A DNA stretch of 39,858 bases from Fibrobacterota bacterium (lineage in GTDB: Bacteria; Fibrobacterota; Chitinivibrionia; Chitinivibrionales; FEN-1185), in assembly GCA_003165595.1 (NCBI GenBank), contig PLWQ01000024.1, positions 1-39,858 of the forward strand, given 5' to 3'. This document shows, one piece after another, positions 23,580-32,271 of the stretch. A model generated the notes under the pieces. It saw nothing but the letters and a program-made list of their open reading frames with translations. It was not told the origin of the DNA and ran no database searches. Every line of letters begins with the position of its first letter. Within the stretch, counting starts at the first letter, position 1. Made by a program: the position numbers and the translations under genes.

Positions 23580-26567
23580 ATGCCAGAACGAATCTACGTG
23601 GGAGCCAAGTCCCAGGTGCGGGACGCGCTTGGCGAAAAAATCCGGGCGAAAATCATCCAGGACCTCGAAATCGGCACCATCAATTCGGTGAGGACCGCCG
23701 CAGTCTACATCCTAAACGGATCGGTGTACCCGGCAGACATTGTCGCGCTCGCCGAGGGCCCGCTGTCCGATCCCATTGTCCAGGACTACACCATCAACAA
23801 GACGTTCTGCGATTCATTCGACTGGATGGTGGAGGTTGGATTCTTGCCTGGCGTCACCGACAACGCCGGCAGGACTGCAAAGGAAGCGGTCATTATCGCT
23901 CTCGGCAGGACATTCCCCGAGTCTTTCTCGGTGCATACAGGCACGCAGTATTTCTTTTTTGGCAATATCTCCCGGAAAAGCATCGAGCGGATCGCCGTGG
24001 AAATCCTGGCCAATACGCTGATCCAATCCATAAAGATCTATTCCAGGGACGAATGGCTCAGGGTGCATGCGAAAGATTTCCCGGCGCCGGTGGTGATCGA
24101 CACGCACACGGCGCCGCTGTTCTCCGAGGTCAACCTGCATGTGTCAGACGACGCTCTCCTTGCCATAAGTAAGAACGGTATGCTTGCGTTGTCGCTTGAC
24201 GAAATGAAATGTATCAAGGACCATTTTACGAGTCCGGCAACGATTTCCGAGCGCAAGGCAAACGGCATGCCTGCCAACATCACCAATGTCGAGCTCGAAG
24301 TGCTGGCGCAGACATGGTCGGAGCATTGCAAACACAAGATTTTCAACGCCGATATCGTCTACCTCGAAAACGGCAAAGAACCGCGGCACATCAAGAGCCT
24401 TTTCAAAAGCTACATCCAGAAAACCACGGCGTTGGTCCGCGAGGCAAAAGGCAGCGGTGATTTTTGCCTTTCGGTGTTCAAGGACAATGCGGGCGTGGTG
24501 CGGTTCAACGACACAGCGGCCATTGTTTTCAAAGTGGAAACGCACAACAGCCCGTCGGCGCTCGACCCGTACGGCGGCGCGCTCACCGGCATCGTGGGCG
24601 TCAACCGCGACCCGTTCGGCACAGGCCTGGGCTGCCGCCTTATCGCCAATACCGACGTGTTCTGCTTCGCCTCGCCGTTTTATGCCGGCAAGGTGCCGCC
24701 GCGCATTTTCCATCCCAAGCGCGTGCTCGAAGGCGTGCGCGAAGGCGTTGAACACGGCGGCAACAAGAGCGGAATACCGACGGTCAACGGCACCATCGTG
24801 TTCGACGACAGGTTCCTGGGCAAGCCGCTGGTCTACTGCGGAACGCTCGGCCTCATGCCACTCGACGTCGGCGGCCGCAAAGGCTGGGAAAAGAAGGCCC
24901 TGCCGGGCGACCATATCATCATGGTCGGGGGCAGGATCGGCAAGGACGGCATCCACGGTGCAACGTTTTCCTCCGAGCCTCTGCACGAGGGATCGCCGGC
25001 GACCGCGGTGCAGATCGGCGACCCGATCACGCAGAAACGCATGACCGACTTCCTGCTTGTCGCGCGCGACCGGGGCCTGTATAACTCGATTACCGACAAC
25101 GGCGCGGGCGGGCTGTCGTCGTCCATTGGCGAAATGGCGTCCGACACCGGCGGCGCAATCGTGCATCTCGAAAAGGCTCCGCTCAAATATCACGGCCTCG
25201 AACCGTGGGAAATTTACGTGTCCGAGGCGCAGGAGCGCATGAACGCGGCCGTCCCGGAAAACAAAGTGCCCGCGTTTCTGGCCCTGGCGCAGGAGTGGAA
25301 CGTTGAGGCGACCGATCTGGGCGAATTCACGGGCACAGGCTTCCTCGACATCAGATACGGCGATACCGTTGTGGCGCGGCTCAACATGGATTTTATGCAT
25401 AACGGACTTCCGGAAATGAGTTTGGTTGCCAAATGGGAGGACCGCGGCGCCGGGACCAAAGGGACCTATGCCCCGGCCGACGTCAAGGCCGACACGCTCG
25501 CCCTTCTGCGGCGGCTCAACATCTGCAGCAAGGAATATGTGGTGCGGCAGTACGATCACGAAGTGCAGGGCGGCAGCGTGGTAAAGCCTCTGTGCGGCGC
25601 AAAGAACGACGGCCCCTCGGACGCCGCCGTTATCCGCCCCATCCTCGAATCTTTTCAAGGCATCGCGGTGAGCAACGGCATTGTTCCCCGCTACAGCGAC
25701 ATCGACACCTATGCGATGACCGCCTGCGCCGTCGACGAAGCGGTGCGCAACGCCTGCTGCGTGGGCGCCGATCCCGCCACCATGGCCGGCCTCGACAATT
25801 TCTGCTGGTGCGATCCGGTTCAAAGCGCGGGCAACCCCGACGGCGAATACAAGCTCGCCCAGCTCGTGCGCGCGAACATGGCGCTTCTTGACATATGCGT
25901 TGCCTACGGCATTCCGCTCATTTCCGGCAAAGACAGCATGAAGAACGACTACCGCATCGGCGATGTCGCCATCGCCATCCCGCCCACCCTGCTGTTTAGC
26001 CTGGTAGCCACGGTGCCCGACGTCCGGAAAGCCGTCACCATGGATTTCAAGGAGAACGGGAACGTCATTTACCTGATGGGCACCACATTCCCGGACCTTG
26101 GCGCATCGGAATACGCGCTCATGAAGGGCGTCCGCGACGCCTCGGTGCCCACGCTCCGCAACCCGAAACGCACGTTCGACTGTTACACCACGCTGTTCTC
26201 GGCGGTGTCGGAGGGACTGGTTCGCGCATGCCACGATTGCTCAGACGGCGGCCTGGCGGTGGCGCTTACCGAAATGTGCTTTGCGGGCGACATGGGCGCG
26301 CAGGTGGAGTGCCAGGCCATAGAACACTCGGGATGCGCTTCCGACATCGAGATCCTGTTTTCCGAGTCGCCGGGACGGATTCTGCTTGAAGTGGAGCCGC
26401 AGAAGGCCAGGCGGCTGGAAACGTTGTTTTCCCGTTTGCCGCTGCGTCGGATCGGGGCCGTTGTCAAAGGCGACACCATTCAATTCAAAGGACTGCGGCA
26501 GGCGCCGGTGGTGACCCTGTCCCGGATCGACGCCAAAGCCGCGTGGAAGAGCACGCTGCAGTTTTGA
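23580..26567 (+). CDS. purL: Phosphoribosylformylglycinamidine (FGAM) synthase, synthetase subunit with PurS-like N-terminus
   Basis: A 995-residue ATP-dependent enzyme of purine synthesis (FGAR to FGAM). Residues 1-155 form a PurS-like region with two halves (IYVGAKSQVRDALGEKI; VEVGFLPGVTDNAGRTAKEA). Then come the linker and AIRS/PurM-like lobes: TWSEHCKHKIF (245-255) with the active-site His, FKVETHNSPSALDPYGGALT, GVNRDPFGTGLGC, SDNGAGGLSSSIGEM-like and HDCSDGGLAVALTEMCFAGD. It lacks the C-terminal glutaminase domain of the about 1300-residue single-chain enzyme; that activity is the separate purQ 171 bases downstream. This is therefore a PurS-L fusion with detached PurQ, intermediate between the three-gene and one-gene forms. 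Confidence 0.95.
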   Translation: MPERIYVGAKSQVRDALGEKIRAKIIQDLEIGTINSVRTAAVYILNGSVYPADIVALAEGPLSDPIVQDYTINKTFCDSFDWMVEVGFLPGVTDNAGRTAKEAVIIALGRTFPESFSVHTGTQYFFFGNISRKSIERIAVEILANTLIQSIKIYSRDEWLRVHAKDFPAPVVIDTHTAPLFSEVNLHVSDDALLAISKNGMLALSLDEMKCIKDHFTSPATISERKANGMPANITNVELEVLAQTWSEHCKHKIFNADIVYLENGKEPRHIKSLFKSYIQKTTALVREAKGSGDFCLSVFKDNAGVVRFNDTAAIVFKVETHNSPSALDPYGGALTGIVGVNRDPFGTGLGCRLIANTDVFCFASPFYAGKVPPRIFHPKRVLEGVREGVEHGGNKSGIPTVNGTIVFDDRFLGKPLVYCGTLGLMPLDVGGRKGWEKKALPGDHIIMVGGRIGKDGIHGATFSSEPLHEGSPATAVQIGDPITQKRMTDFLLVARDRGLYNSITDNGAGGLSSSIGEMASDTGGAIVHLEKAPLKYHGLEPWEIYVSEAQERMNAAVPENKVPAFLALAQEWNVEATDLGEFTGTGFLDIRYGDTVVARLNMDFMHNGLPEMSLVAKWEDRGAGTKGTYAPADVKADTLALLRRLNICSKEYVVRQYDHEVQGGSVVKPLCGAKNDGPSDAAVIRPILESFQGIAVSNGIVPRYSDIDTYAMTACAVDEAVRNACCVGADPATMAGLDNFCWCDPVQSAGNPDGEYKLAQLVRANMALLDICVAYGIPLISGKDSMKNDYRIGDVAIAIPPTLLFSLVATVPDVRKAVTMDFKENGNVIYLMGTTFPDLGASEYALMKGVRDASVPTLRNPKRTFDCYTTLFSAVSEGLVRACHDCSDGGLAVALTEMCFAGDMGAQVECQAIEHSGCASDIEILFSESPGRILLEVEPQKARRLETLFSRLPLRRIGAVVKGDTIQFKGLRQAPVVTLSRIDAKAAWKSTLQF

Positions 26568-26583
26568 AAAAGACGGGAATGAT

Positions 26584-26683
26584 TCACCACAGAGACACAG
26601 AGCAATACAAGAGAATCGAAGGTTCAATTCTGAATTTGCAAATTACAATCCCTTTCTCTGTGTTCTCTTTGTCTCTGTGGTGA
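26584..26683. repeat. 100-bp imperfect palindrome between purL and purQ
   Basis: TCACCACAGAGACACAGAG (26584-26602) and its complement at 26665-26683 match at 18 of 19 positions. A second partial copy CTCTGTG lies at 26656, and the centre contains AATTTGCAAATT. Elements of this CACCACAGAGACACAGAG type are seen as dispersed intergenic repeats in diverse bacteria (general knowledge). It fills most of the gap in what should be a purL-purQ operon and could form a large hairpin in the transcript. Confidence 0.7.
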
Positions 26684-26738
26684 GTCTTCTTCCTGTCTTA
26701 CAGCAGCATGAGAATCTAAGCACAAGGAGAGTTCCGGC

Positions 26739-27560
26739 GTGAGCAGAGACATTGCGGCCATCGTTCTGGCGGGAAACGGCACGAATTGCGAAATGGAAAC
26801 GGCGCACGCCTGCCGGCTCGGCGGGTTCGACACCGTGGACATCATCACCGTATGGGAACTCGTGAGCGGCGACGCGTCGCTCGACCCGTACGATTTCCTT
26901 TGCCTGCCGGGCGGCTTTCTCGACGGCGACGACCTCGGATCGGCCAAGGCCCAGGCGAACCGACTTCTTCACACCGTAGTCAAGAAAACGGGCGCACCGC
27001 TGTTTCCCCAGTTCACCTCGTTTATCCAGAACGGCAAGCTGATCCTGGGCATATGCAACGGGTTCCAGCTCATGGTAAAGCTCGGGCTGCTGCCCGCGCT
27101 TTCCGGCGCGTTCACCCAGCAGGTAACGCTCACCAACAACGATTCCGGACGGTTCGAAGACCGCTGGGTGTGGCTCAAGGCCAACCCGTCATCACCATGC
27201 GTGTTCACAAAAGGGATCGGCACCATATACCTTCCGGTGCGCCACGGCGAGGGCAAATTTGTCGCCCGCGACAGCGAGGTACTCGATACGCTCCGCAAAC
27301 AGAACCAGATCGTATTCTCCTACATAGATCCCGAAACCCAGGCGCCGACCATGAAATACCCGGAAAACCCAAACGGTTCTCAGCTGTCAATTGCCGGCGT
27401 CTGCGACGCCACGGGCCGCCTGTTCGGCCTCATGCCGCATCCGGAGGCATATTCCCACGGCACCAACCACCCACGCTGGTCGCGCGAAGATGTGCCCGAG
27501 GAGGGAATGGGTCCGCAGTTATTCAGAAACGCACGCGAGTATATTGCGAAAAATTCCTGA
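26739..27560 (+). CDS. purQ: FGAM synthase glutaminase subunit PurQ
   Basis: A 273-residue class I glutamine amidotransferase that supplies ammonia to PurL. Signatures are LAGNGTNCEMETAHACRLGG at the N-terminus, LPGGFLDGDDL (56-66), the nucleophile Cys106 in LGICNGFQLM, and the His234/Glu236 pair in LMPHPEAYSHG. It is longer than stand-alone PurQ of Gram-positives (about 227), resembling the glutaminase domain of large PurL. The GTG start has AGGAGA about seven bases upstream. Co-transcription with purL is expected but a palindromic repeat lies between them. The STAS gene begins 13 bases after the stop. Confidence 0.95.
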   Translation: MSRDIAAIVLAGNGTNCEMETAHACRLGGFDTVDIITVWELVSGDASLDPYDFLCLPGGFLDGDDLGSAKAQANRLLHTVVKKTGAPLFPQFTSFIQNGKLILGICNGFQLMVKLGLLPALSGAFTQQVTLTNNDSGRFEDRWVWLKANPSSPCVFTKGIGTIYLPVRHGEGKFVARDSEVLDTLRKQNQIVFSYIDPETQAPTMKYPENPNGSQLSIAGVCDATGRLFGLMPHPEAYSHGTNHPRWSREDVPEEGMGPQLFRNAREYIAKNS

Positions 27561-27573
27561 TCTGGATCGTTTC

Positions 27574-27921
27574 ATGAAGATCGTGAGCTATACCAAGGGC
27601 GACCATCTGGTGCTCAGGATACACCCGCACGGCCAGGATTTTCCAGATCTGTCGGAGCTCGAACGGCTCATTGTGGAGTACCTCGACGGGGGCGTTCGCA
27701 ACATCGCGGTGAATTTCGTCAACAAGTCGTACATTTACAGCGGCGAATTACGCGTGCTGCTCCACTGCTACAAGCTCGTGCTTGCGCGCGGCGGTTCACT
27801 GTGCATTATCGAGCCGAACAAGCAACTGTTCGACGTGCTTGTGGTGCTCAACATCGACAAGCTCATCAGGATTTACGAATCGGAAGACTGCCTGCTTCCC
27901 GAAGTAGATTCTCCCGCCTGA
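27574..27921 (+). CDS. STAS-domain protein (anti-sigma factor antagonist-like)
   Basis: A 115-residue single STAS domain, the fold of SpoIIAA/RsbV-type anti-anti-sigma factors. The pattern is recognisable: DLSELERLIVEYLDGGVRNI, NFVNKSYIYSGELRVLLHC, LARGGSLCIIEPNKQLFDVL and VLNIDKLIRIYES. The usual phosphorylation motif (Asp-Ser-Ser-Gly) is replaced by Tyr-Ser-Gly-Glu: one Ser remains but the Asp is Tyr. Regulation by a partner kinase is therefore uncertain and no anti-sigma kinase lies nearby. It starts 13 bases after purQ, so it is probably co-transcribed, and converges with the transglycosylase gene, whose end is seven bases away. Confidence 0.8.
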   Translation: MKIVSYTKGDHLVLRIHPHGQDFPDLSELERLIVEYLDGGVRNIAVNFVNKSYIYSGELRVLLHCYKLVLARGGSLCIIEPNKQLFDVLVVLNIDKLIRIYESEDCLLPEVDSPA

Positions 27922-27927
27922 CGTCCG

Positions 27928-30102
27928 TTACGGCAGCCGCTGGATCTGAGGCGACGCGCCCTTCTTCGCCGGTTCCTGAAACGGCGGGTACACGCCGATG
28001 GCCTGTCCCGATTCCAGCGCAATTTCCCGCTCGGTTTTTTCCTCGATCACGGGAATCCCCACGCGCATGCCGGGCATAAGCGTTGAGAGATCGGCGTTCT
28101 TGTTGTACTTTGCAAACAGCCACAATGGAATCTGGTCCTGGTCGTTGCACATGCTCCAGAGCGCCTCGCCGCGCTTGATGATTCTCGGACGCACGTCGGT
28201 AACCCTGTACCTGGTGTAGAAATCCTCTTCAAGCGCCATGTGATATTCGAGCCGCGCCTTTACAAAACGGGCAAGCCCCTCCGCATCGCCCGGGATGGCA
28301 AGCGGGCCGCCGATGCGAATCTCGGAGCGCGGGCCAAGCCGGTTGAGCGCGCGGATGCGGTACGTGGGCACGCCGAGCCAGTCGGCATAGTGACCGATGG
28401 TCTCATCGACCGAAACCCTGATCTTGGCAGTGTTCCCCGACGGCGAAAGCGTAGTTTCCAGGTTGTAAACCGACACGTCGAAGGCGGGCGCCGTGGACAG
28501 CATTTCTCCCTTCGAGAATGCCGGCAGCGTGTCGGCCTTGGCCATCGCCACATCCTTCAGGGAATCCGAAATGACCTCCTGCGGCGCGGGCGGCTGCGCC
28601 TTGGACGCCACCGGCGCCTCAGTCGCGGCGGGTAGTGGCTTGGACCCCCTGGTTGTACCGGCCTTCTTGACGAAAGGGAGCGGCAAGGGCGTCGACTCCG
28701 CCGGCGGCGGCACGGGCGCCCCTTGGATCGTACTTTCTGCCGATGCGGCCGTATCGGATTGCGCGACGGCGATTTCGGCGGGCGCCACGGCCGACGGAAT
28801 TCTGAGCACCTGGCCCGCATAGATCCTGTTGCCGCGGGTGATGTTGTTTTCAAGCGCGAGCCGGTCCACGGCCACGCCCATGCGCGAAGCGATGGTATAC
28901 AGGTTGTCGCCTTTCTGGACCGTGTAGTACTGCAACCGTTCCGGCGCGTCGCTCTTGAGCGAATCAGGCACCGAAGCCAGCACTTTCTCAGCGTCCGGCT
29001 GGCGCAGCCCCGGAGGAATCCTTATTGCAAAGCCGGAGGGAATCTGCTTCTGCTGGTAGAACACCACGGGGCGAAGGGCGGGATTGTAGTCCATGAGGGT
29101 TTTCTGCGAAATGTTGAGGTATGAGCATACCACCGAGGGTTTCATGAACGACGGCAGCACGACGGTCTTGAATTCGTACTTCGGCGCGAAATGCAGGTCG
29201 GTAAAATACGCATCGGGATGCTTTGCGATGTCGCTTGCGGCAAGAAAGCATGCATAGAAGTTCTTTGACGCAAATTGGAAACTGGGACTGCAGTAGTTTG
29301 TGATGACCGCCGAAATGTCGCGCGAACCCACCACCTCCACGGCGTGCTTCATCCCGTTTACCCCGTGATTGTAGGCCGTGATGGCAAGCGGCCACGACTG
29401 CAGTTGGTCGTAGTTCTGTTTGAGCAGCTTCGCGGCGGCGGCCGTTGCCGTGACAGGATCGCGCCGCTCGTCGATGAGGTAATTGATTTTAAGGAATAGC
29501 TTTCCCGTTCCCCGCATAAACTGCCACAGGCCGGCGGCGCCCACTTTGGAATAGGCCTCGGTGTTAAAAGACGATTCCACGTGCGGCAGGTAGGCAAGAT
29601 CCCCGGGAATCCCGTGTAGCGCGAAGATTGCGCGTATGGTGTCGGTAAAGGCCGTTGACCGCTGCAGCCCCTCCCTGAACCGCTCCTTCTGTCCTTGCTG
29701 GAAGCGAATCCGTTCGGATGCGCCCGCAAGCGCGCCGGCAGGCGCGTGCTGCGTGAGGACCAGCGCGATTTCTTTTTCCTCCTGCGTCCAGGTGGACTCG
29801 GGCTGGGCCTTTATGGCGTCAAGCTTCTTGACAAGAGCAACCTTCTCGCCCTCCAGGAACCTCGACTGGGAAAACGTGCCGCGCTGGGGGAGATTAAGTT
29901 TCTTGTAGATGACGAGCGGGTATTCTCTGTCGTGCAGCACGCCTTCGGCAAGCGACCATTCGGTATAGGTTTTCTTCCAGAATGCAACATTATCCCTGAG
30001 CAGGTCGGGTGTGGAAAAAATCGTTGAATCGCCGGCCTGGGGAAATGCGGCGACAGCAAACAATGCAGCAAGAAGAAGGGAAATAGCAATCTTTCTCTTC
30101 AT
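27928..30102 (-). CDS. MltD-like membrane-bound lytic murein transglycosylase with LysM domains
   Basis: A 724-residue exported peptidoglycan lyase. The signal peptide (KIAISLLLAALFAVAAFPQA) has no lipobox. The SLT/transglycosylase domain spans about residues 150-300: LAYLPHVESSFNTEAYSKVG with catalytic Glu176, AAGLWQFMRGTGK and ITAYNHGVNGMKHAV. A LysM domain follows (YYTVQKGDNLYTIASRMGVA, about 392-436). After an Ala/Pro-rich linker (440-545) come two further LysM-like units, the last being IIKRGEALWSMCNDQDQIPL with LWLFAKYNKN. It cleaves glycan strands to 1,6-anhydro-muropeptides; LysM modules hold it to peptidoglycan. The order SLT then LysM is as in MltD. It lies 170 bases after HU with a palindromic repeat in between. 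Confidence 0.9.
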   Translation of the reverse strand: MKRKIAISLLLAALFAVAAFPQAGDSTIFSTPDLLRDNVAFWKKTYTEWSLAEGVLHDREYPLVIYKKLNLPQRGTFSQSRFLEGEKVALVKKLDAIKAQPESTWTQEEKEIALVLTQHAPAGALAGASERIRFQQGQKERFREGLQRSTAFTDTIRAIFALHGIPGDLAYLPHVESSFNTEAYSKVGAAGLWQFMRGTGKLFLKINYLIDERRDPVTATAAAAKLLKQNYDQLQSWPLAITAYNHGVNGMKHAVEVVGSRDISAVITNYCSPSFQFASKNFYACFLAASDIAKHPDAYFTDLHFAPKYEFKTVVLPSFMKPSVVCSYLNISQKTLMDYNPALRPVVFYQQKQIPSGFAIRIPPGLRQPDAEKVLASVPDSLKSDAPERLQYYTVQKGDNLYTIASRMGVAVDRLALENNITRGNRIYAGQVLRIPSAVAPAEIAVAQSDTAASAESTIQGAPVPPPAESTPLPLPFVKKAGTTRGSKPLPAATEAPVASKAQPPAPQEVISDSLKDVAMAKADTLPAFSKGEMLSTAPAFDVSVYNLETTLSPSGNTAKIRVSVDETIGHYADWLGVPTYRIRALNRLGPRSEIRIGGPLAIPGDAEGLARFVKARLEYHMALEEDFYTRYRVTDVRPRIIKRGEALWSMCNDQDQIPLWLFAKYNKNADLSTLMPGMRVGIPVIEEKTEREIALESGQAIGVYPPFQEPAKKGASPQIQRLP

Positions 30103-30206
30103 TGAAATCGCTCTGCGCGTCTAAGGTGGGTGGTGAAATCCGCGACCTAAAATACAACAGCGCGTCGCGGAATGTCGCGGGGAATGATTGAGGGGCAGGA
30201 CTTAAA

Positions 30207-30266
30207 AGTTCCAGGTTCCAGGTTACAGGGCCGTTGTGTCCAACTTGGAACTTGCAACCTGGAACT
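30207..30266. repeat. Imperfect inverted repeat between HU and mltD-like genes
   Basis: AGTTCCAGGTT (30207-30217, with a second TCCAGGTT straight after) is complementary to AACCTGGAACT (30256-30266), and AACTTGGAACTTG at 30242 is a diverged extra copy. The GTTCCAGGTTCC theme is a common dispersed intergenic repeat type. It abuts the HU stop codon region and may form the 3' end of the HU message. Confidence 0.6.
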
Positions 30267-30272
30267 CCACTC

Positions 30273-30539
30273 TTAGTTTACCTGCTTCTTGAACTGAGTT
30301 CCCGGCCTGAACTTGATAACGTTGCACGCCTTTGCCGTAAACGAAGCGCCGGTCTGGGGGTTGCGTCCGTGTCTCGCCTTTCTCTTCACAACGCAGAAAC
30401 TGCCGAACCCGACAAGCCGGACTCCTTTTCTCGCATTTCTGCGAATTGCGTGCAACACTGAATCCACTGCTTTCTCGGCCATCGTTTTCCGGATGCCTGT
30501 GTCCCTGGCAACGGCATCCACCAGGTCTCGTTTGTTCAT
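30273..30539 (-). CDS. HU/IHF-family DNA-binding protein
   Basis: An 88-residue nucleoid protein of standard HU length. Family features are NKRDLVDAVARDTGIRKTMA at the N-terminus, LVGFGSFCVVKRKARHGRNP with the GFG.F turn, and the DNA-clamping arm RNPQTGASFTAKACNVIKFR. It bends DNA as a dimer. GGGGGGA lies three to four bases before the ATG, a strong ribosome site suited to an abundant protein. HU and IHF subunits cannot be separated confidently on sequence alone here. Confidence 0.95.
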   Translation of the reverse strand: MNKRDLVDAVARDTGIRKTMAEKAVDSVLHAIRRNARKGVRLVGFGSFCVVKRKARHGRNPQTGASFTAKACNVIKFRPGTQFKKQVN

Positions 30540-30589
30540 TGTCCCCCCTAGCGTGAAAAACGATTTTCAGCCGAGCGTGAACCATTCCG

Positions 30590-31210
30590 TCAGTAGCCGG
30601 AATAATCTTCCTGCATTCTGGCAAGCTCGGGCTTGGCCTTTGCCCAGAATTCGTATGCCGCAATGTGTGCCTTCTTCGCCATGGGATCCATGCTCTTGAG
30701 CGGTTTGGACTGCGCAAACTTTGCAGACCGGATTCCTCCGGTTTTCATGATCGCGGCATATTGGTCGGGACCGATGGCGGACAGCGTCGTTTGCACCCGG
30801 GTGAGGCCTCCCGACGGCGCGCCGGCCCCGGGAGTGGGGGCAGTGACCCGTACCGAAGAATTCGTCTGCTCGAGGTAATAGATCCTGCCGGGGAGAAAAT
30901 TGAGACGCACCGTGGCGACGTTGTCGATGCGGGCCATAATGTAGTGCACTCCCGTGTCGACGGGAAACTGTACGACAGTGTTGTTGGCAGTGACGGCGCC
31001 GAAAACGCCATCCACAAATATGGTGCTCAATTTTTCGGCATTATACGCGGTAGTCGCCTTGGGCATGGGCCGCACAACCACCATGAGCGCCGTGGCTGGG
31101 TGTGCCTTTGCTTCCGGGATGCTTGTCGAATAGAGAAGAACAACCGGCGAGCATGAGGCAATAAAGAACACCGCTCCCACGGGTAGGGCGCGCCAGAGTA
31201 TCGATTTCAC
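30590..31210 (-). CDS. Putative lipoprotein, DUF2846-like
   Basis: A 206-residue lipoprotein. The GTG at 31210 has AGGAGGA four bases upstream, clearly better than the ATG at 31231 seven codons earlier. The signal VKSILWRALPVGAVFFIASC ends in lipobox IASC. The mature domain (MVVVRPMPKATTAYNAEKLS, FVDGVFGAVTANNTVVQFPV, VHYIMARIDN, LPGRIYYLEQ) follows the DUF2846 pattern of a short beta domain where a small-molecule-like 'G.YY' motif ends the core. The C-terminus is helical and basic. Function is unknown. It lies 50 bases upstream of HU on the same strand. Confidence 0.7.
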   Translation of the reverse strand: MKSILWRALPVGAVFFIASCSPVVLLYSTSIPEAKAHPATALMVVVRPMPKATTAYNAEKLSTIFVDGVFGAVTANNTVVQFPVDTGVHYIMARIDNVATVRLNFLPGRIYYLEQTNSSVRVTAPTPGAGAPSGGLTRVQTTLSAIGPDQYAAIMKTGGIRSAKFAQSKPLKSMDPMAKKAHIAAYEFWAKAKPELARMQEDYSGY

Positions 31211-31214
31211 ACTG

Positions 31215-31221
31215 TCCTCCT
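31215..31221 (-). promoter_or_regulatory. Ribosome binding site of the DUF2846-like lipoprotein
   Basis: Minus-strand AGGAGGA followed by CAGT and the GTG at 31210. It decides the start in favour of GTG and puts the hydrophobic signal right after a single Lys. Confidence 0.65.
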
Positions 31222-31270
31222 GGTTTAGCATTTCGGTTCCGGCACGGTCGGGCGCGTGTCCCGGCCGCGG

Positions 31271-32110
31271 CTACAGACTTATCTCAAACGAATTCCCCAC
31301 CGCAAAGCATTTCATGGACGAATTGCTTTTTGCGACCATTCTCCTCGATGTCGCCACCATGGCATCCACCTGGGTGTCGGTTCTCTCACGGTTGAGATGA
31401 AACATGCCGAAGCGCTTGACGCCGGCCCGTAGCCCCAGCTGGACGGCATCGGTGAATTGCGAATGACCAAAGGAGCGGTTTGCCGGGTAGTCCCGCCCGG
31501 AAAATTCGGCGTCGTGGATGAGCAAATCGGCCCCGCGCGAGAATTCGGCATATTCCTGCGACGTCCGGCCGCCCGAATGGTGAAATGCCAGCTCGTTGTC
31601 GGTGAGAAACACGAAGCTCGACCCGGCTTCCTCGAACCTGAACCCGAGCCCGCCGTTGGGATGGGAAAGAAAGATCGGGCGCACGGTGATGCTGCCGATG
31701 GAAAAGGGATCGACTCCCAGGTTGTCGAATTGCAGGTCTGCCGCAACCGATTCAAGGCCGACCGGAAAAAACGGCGAGCACATGACGCCCTGGAGAATCT
31801 CCCGGTAGGATGGAAAATTAAAGCTGCATCCGTGAATGGTGATGGCGGTGCCTTTCCGGTATACCGGCTGGAAAAACGGGAACCCCATGATGTGGTCGAG
31901 GTGGGCATGCGTAAACAGCATGTGAAACCTCTTTACTTTCGAGCGCACCAGCTTGGTCCCCAGGGACCTGATGCCGGTTCCCGCGTCAACCACAATGACA
32001 TCGCCTTTTTTCGATCTGATCTCGAGGCTGGTGGTGTCGCCGCCATAGCGGTTAAATTGTTTTCCGCTTACCGGCAACGATCCACGGGATCCCCAGCAAC
32101 GAATGTACAT
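31271..32110 (-). CDS. Metallo-beta-lactamase-fold hydrolase
   Basis: A 279-residue metallo-beta-lactamase superfamily protein of the group beginning RCWGSRGSLPVSG and RYGGDTTSLEI, related to class II cyclic-nucleotide phosphodiesterases and RNase Z-like enzymes. The metal motif THAHLDH lies at 67-73 (His68, His70, Asp72, His73). Further metal ligands are expected in LSHPNGGLGFRFEEAG, LTDNE (Asp) and the C-terminal MFHLNRERTD. The protein is soluble with no signal peptide. The substrate is unknown; proteins of this group are often annotated only as MBL-fold hydrolases, and some carry response-regulator domains, absent here. It lies about 60 bases upstream of the lipoprotein gene on the same strand. 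Confidence 0.85.
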   Translation of the reverse strand: MYIRCWGSRGSLPVSGKQFNRYGGDTTSLEIRSKKGDVIVVDAGTGIRSLGTKLVRSKVKRFHMLFTHAHLDHIMGFPFFQPVYRKGTAITIHGCSFNFPSYREILQGVMCSPFFPVGLESVAADLQFDNLGVDPFSIGSITVRPIFLSHPNGGLGFRFEEAGSSFVFLTDNELAFHHSGGRTSQEYAEFSRGADLLIHDAEFSGRDYPANRSFGHSQFTDAVQLGLRAGVKRFGMFHLNRERTDTQVDAMVATSRRMVAKSNSSMKCFAVGNSFEISL

Positions 32111-32271
32111 AACCTCTCCGGGTATTGGTTCCCGCTACGCAGGGAGGGAACTGCTTGCAACAAAAGTGCGAATGCGAATAGTAATTATAACAATTTGCGA
32201 AAGACAATGCGAGTAAAAAATAATCGCCGCCGCGCGCGCAATCGGCGCGCCGCATTCTCTTCAAGGCGGTT

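Noticed and set aside
24144-26234. 696-codon open frame antisense to purL
   Set aside because: It lies wholly opposite a certain gene. The GC-rich codon use of purL keeps this antisense frame free of stops, and its product is composition-driven with no domain.
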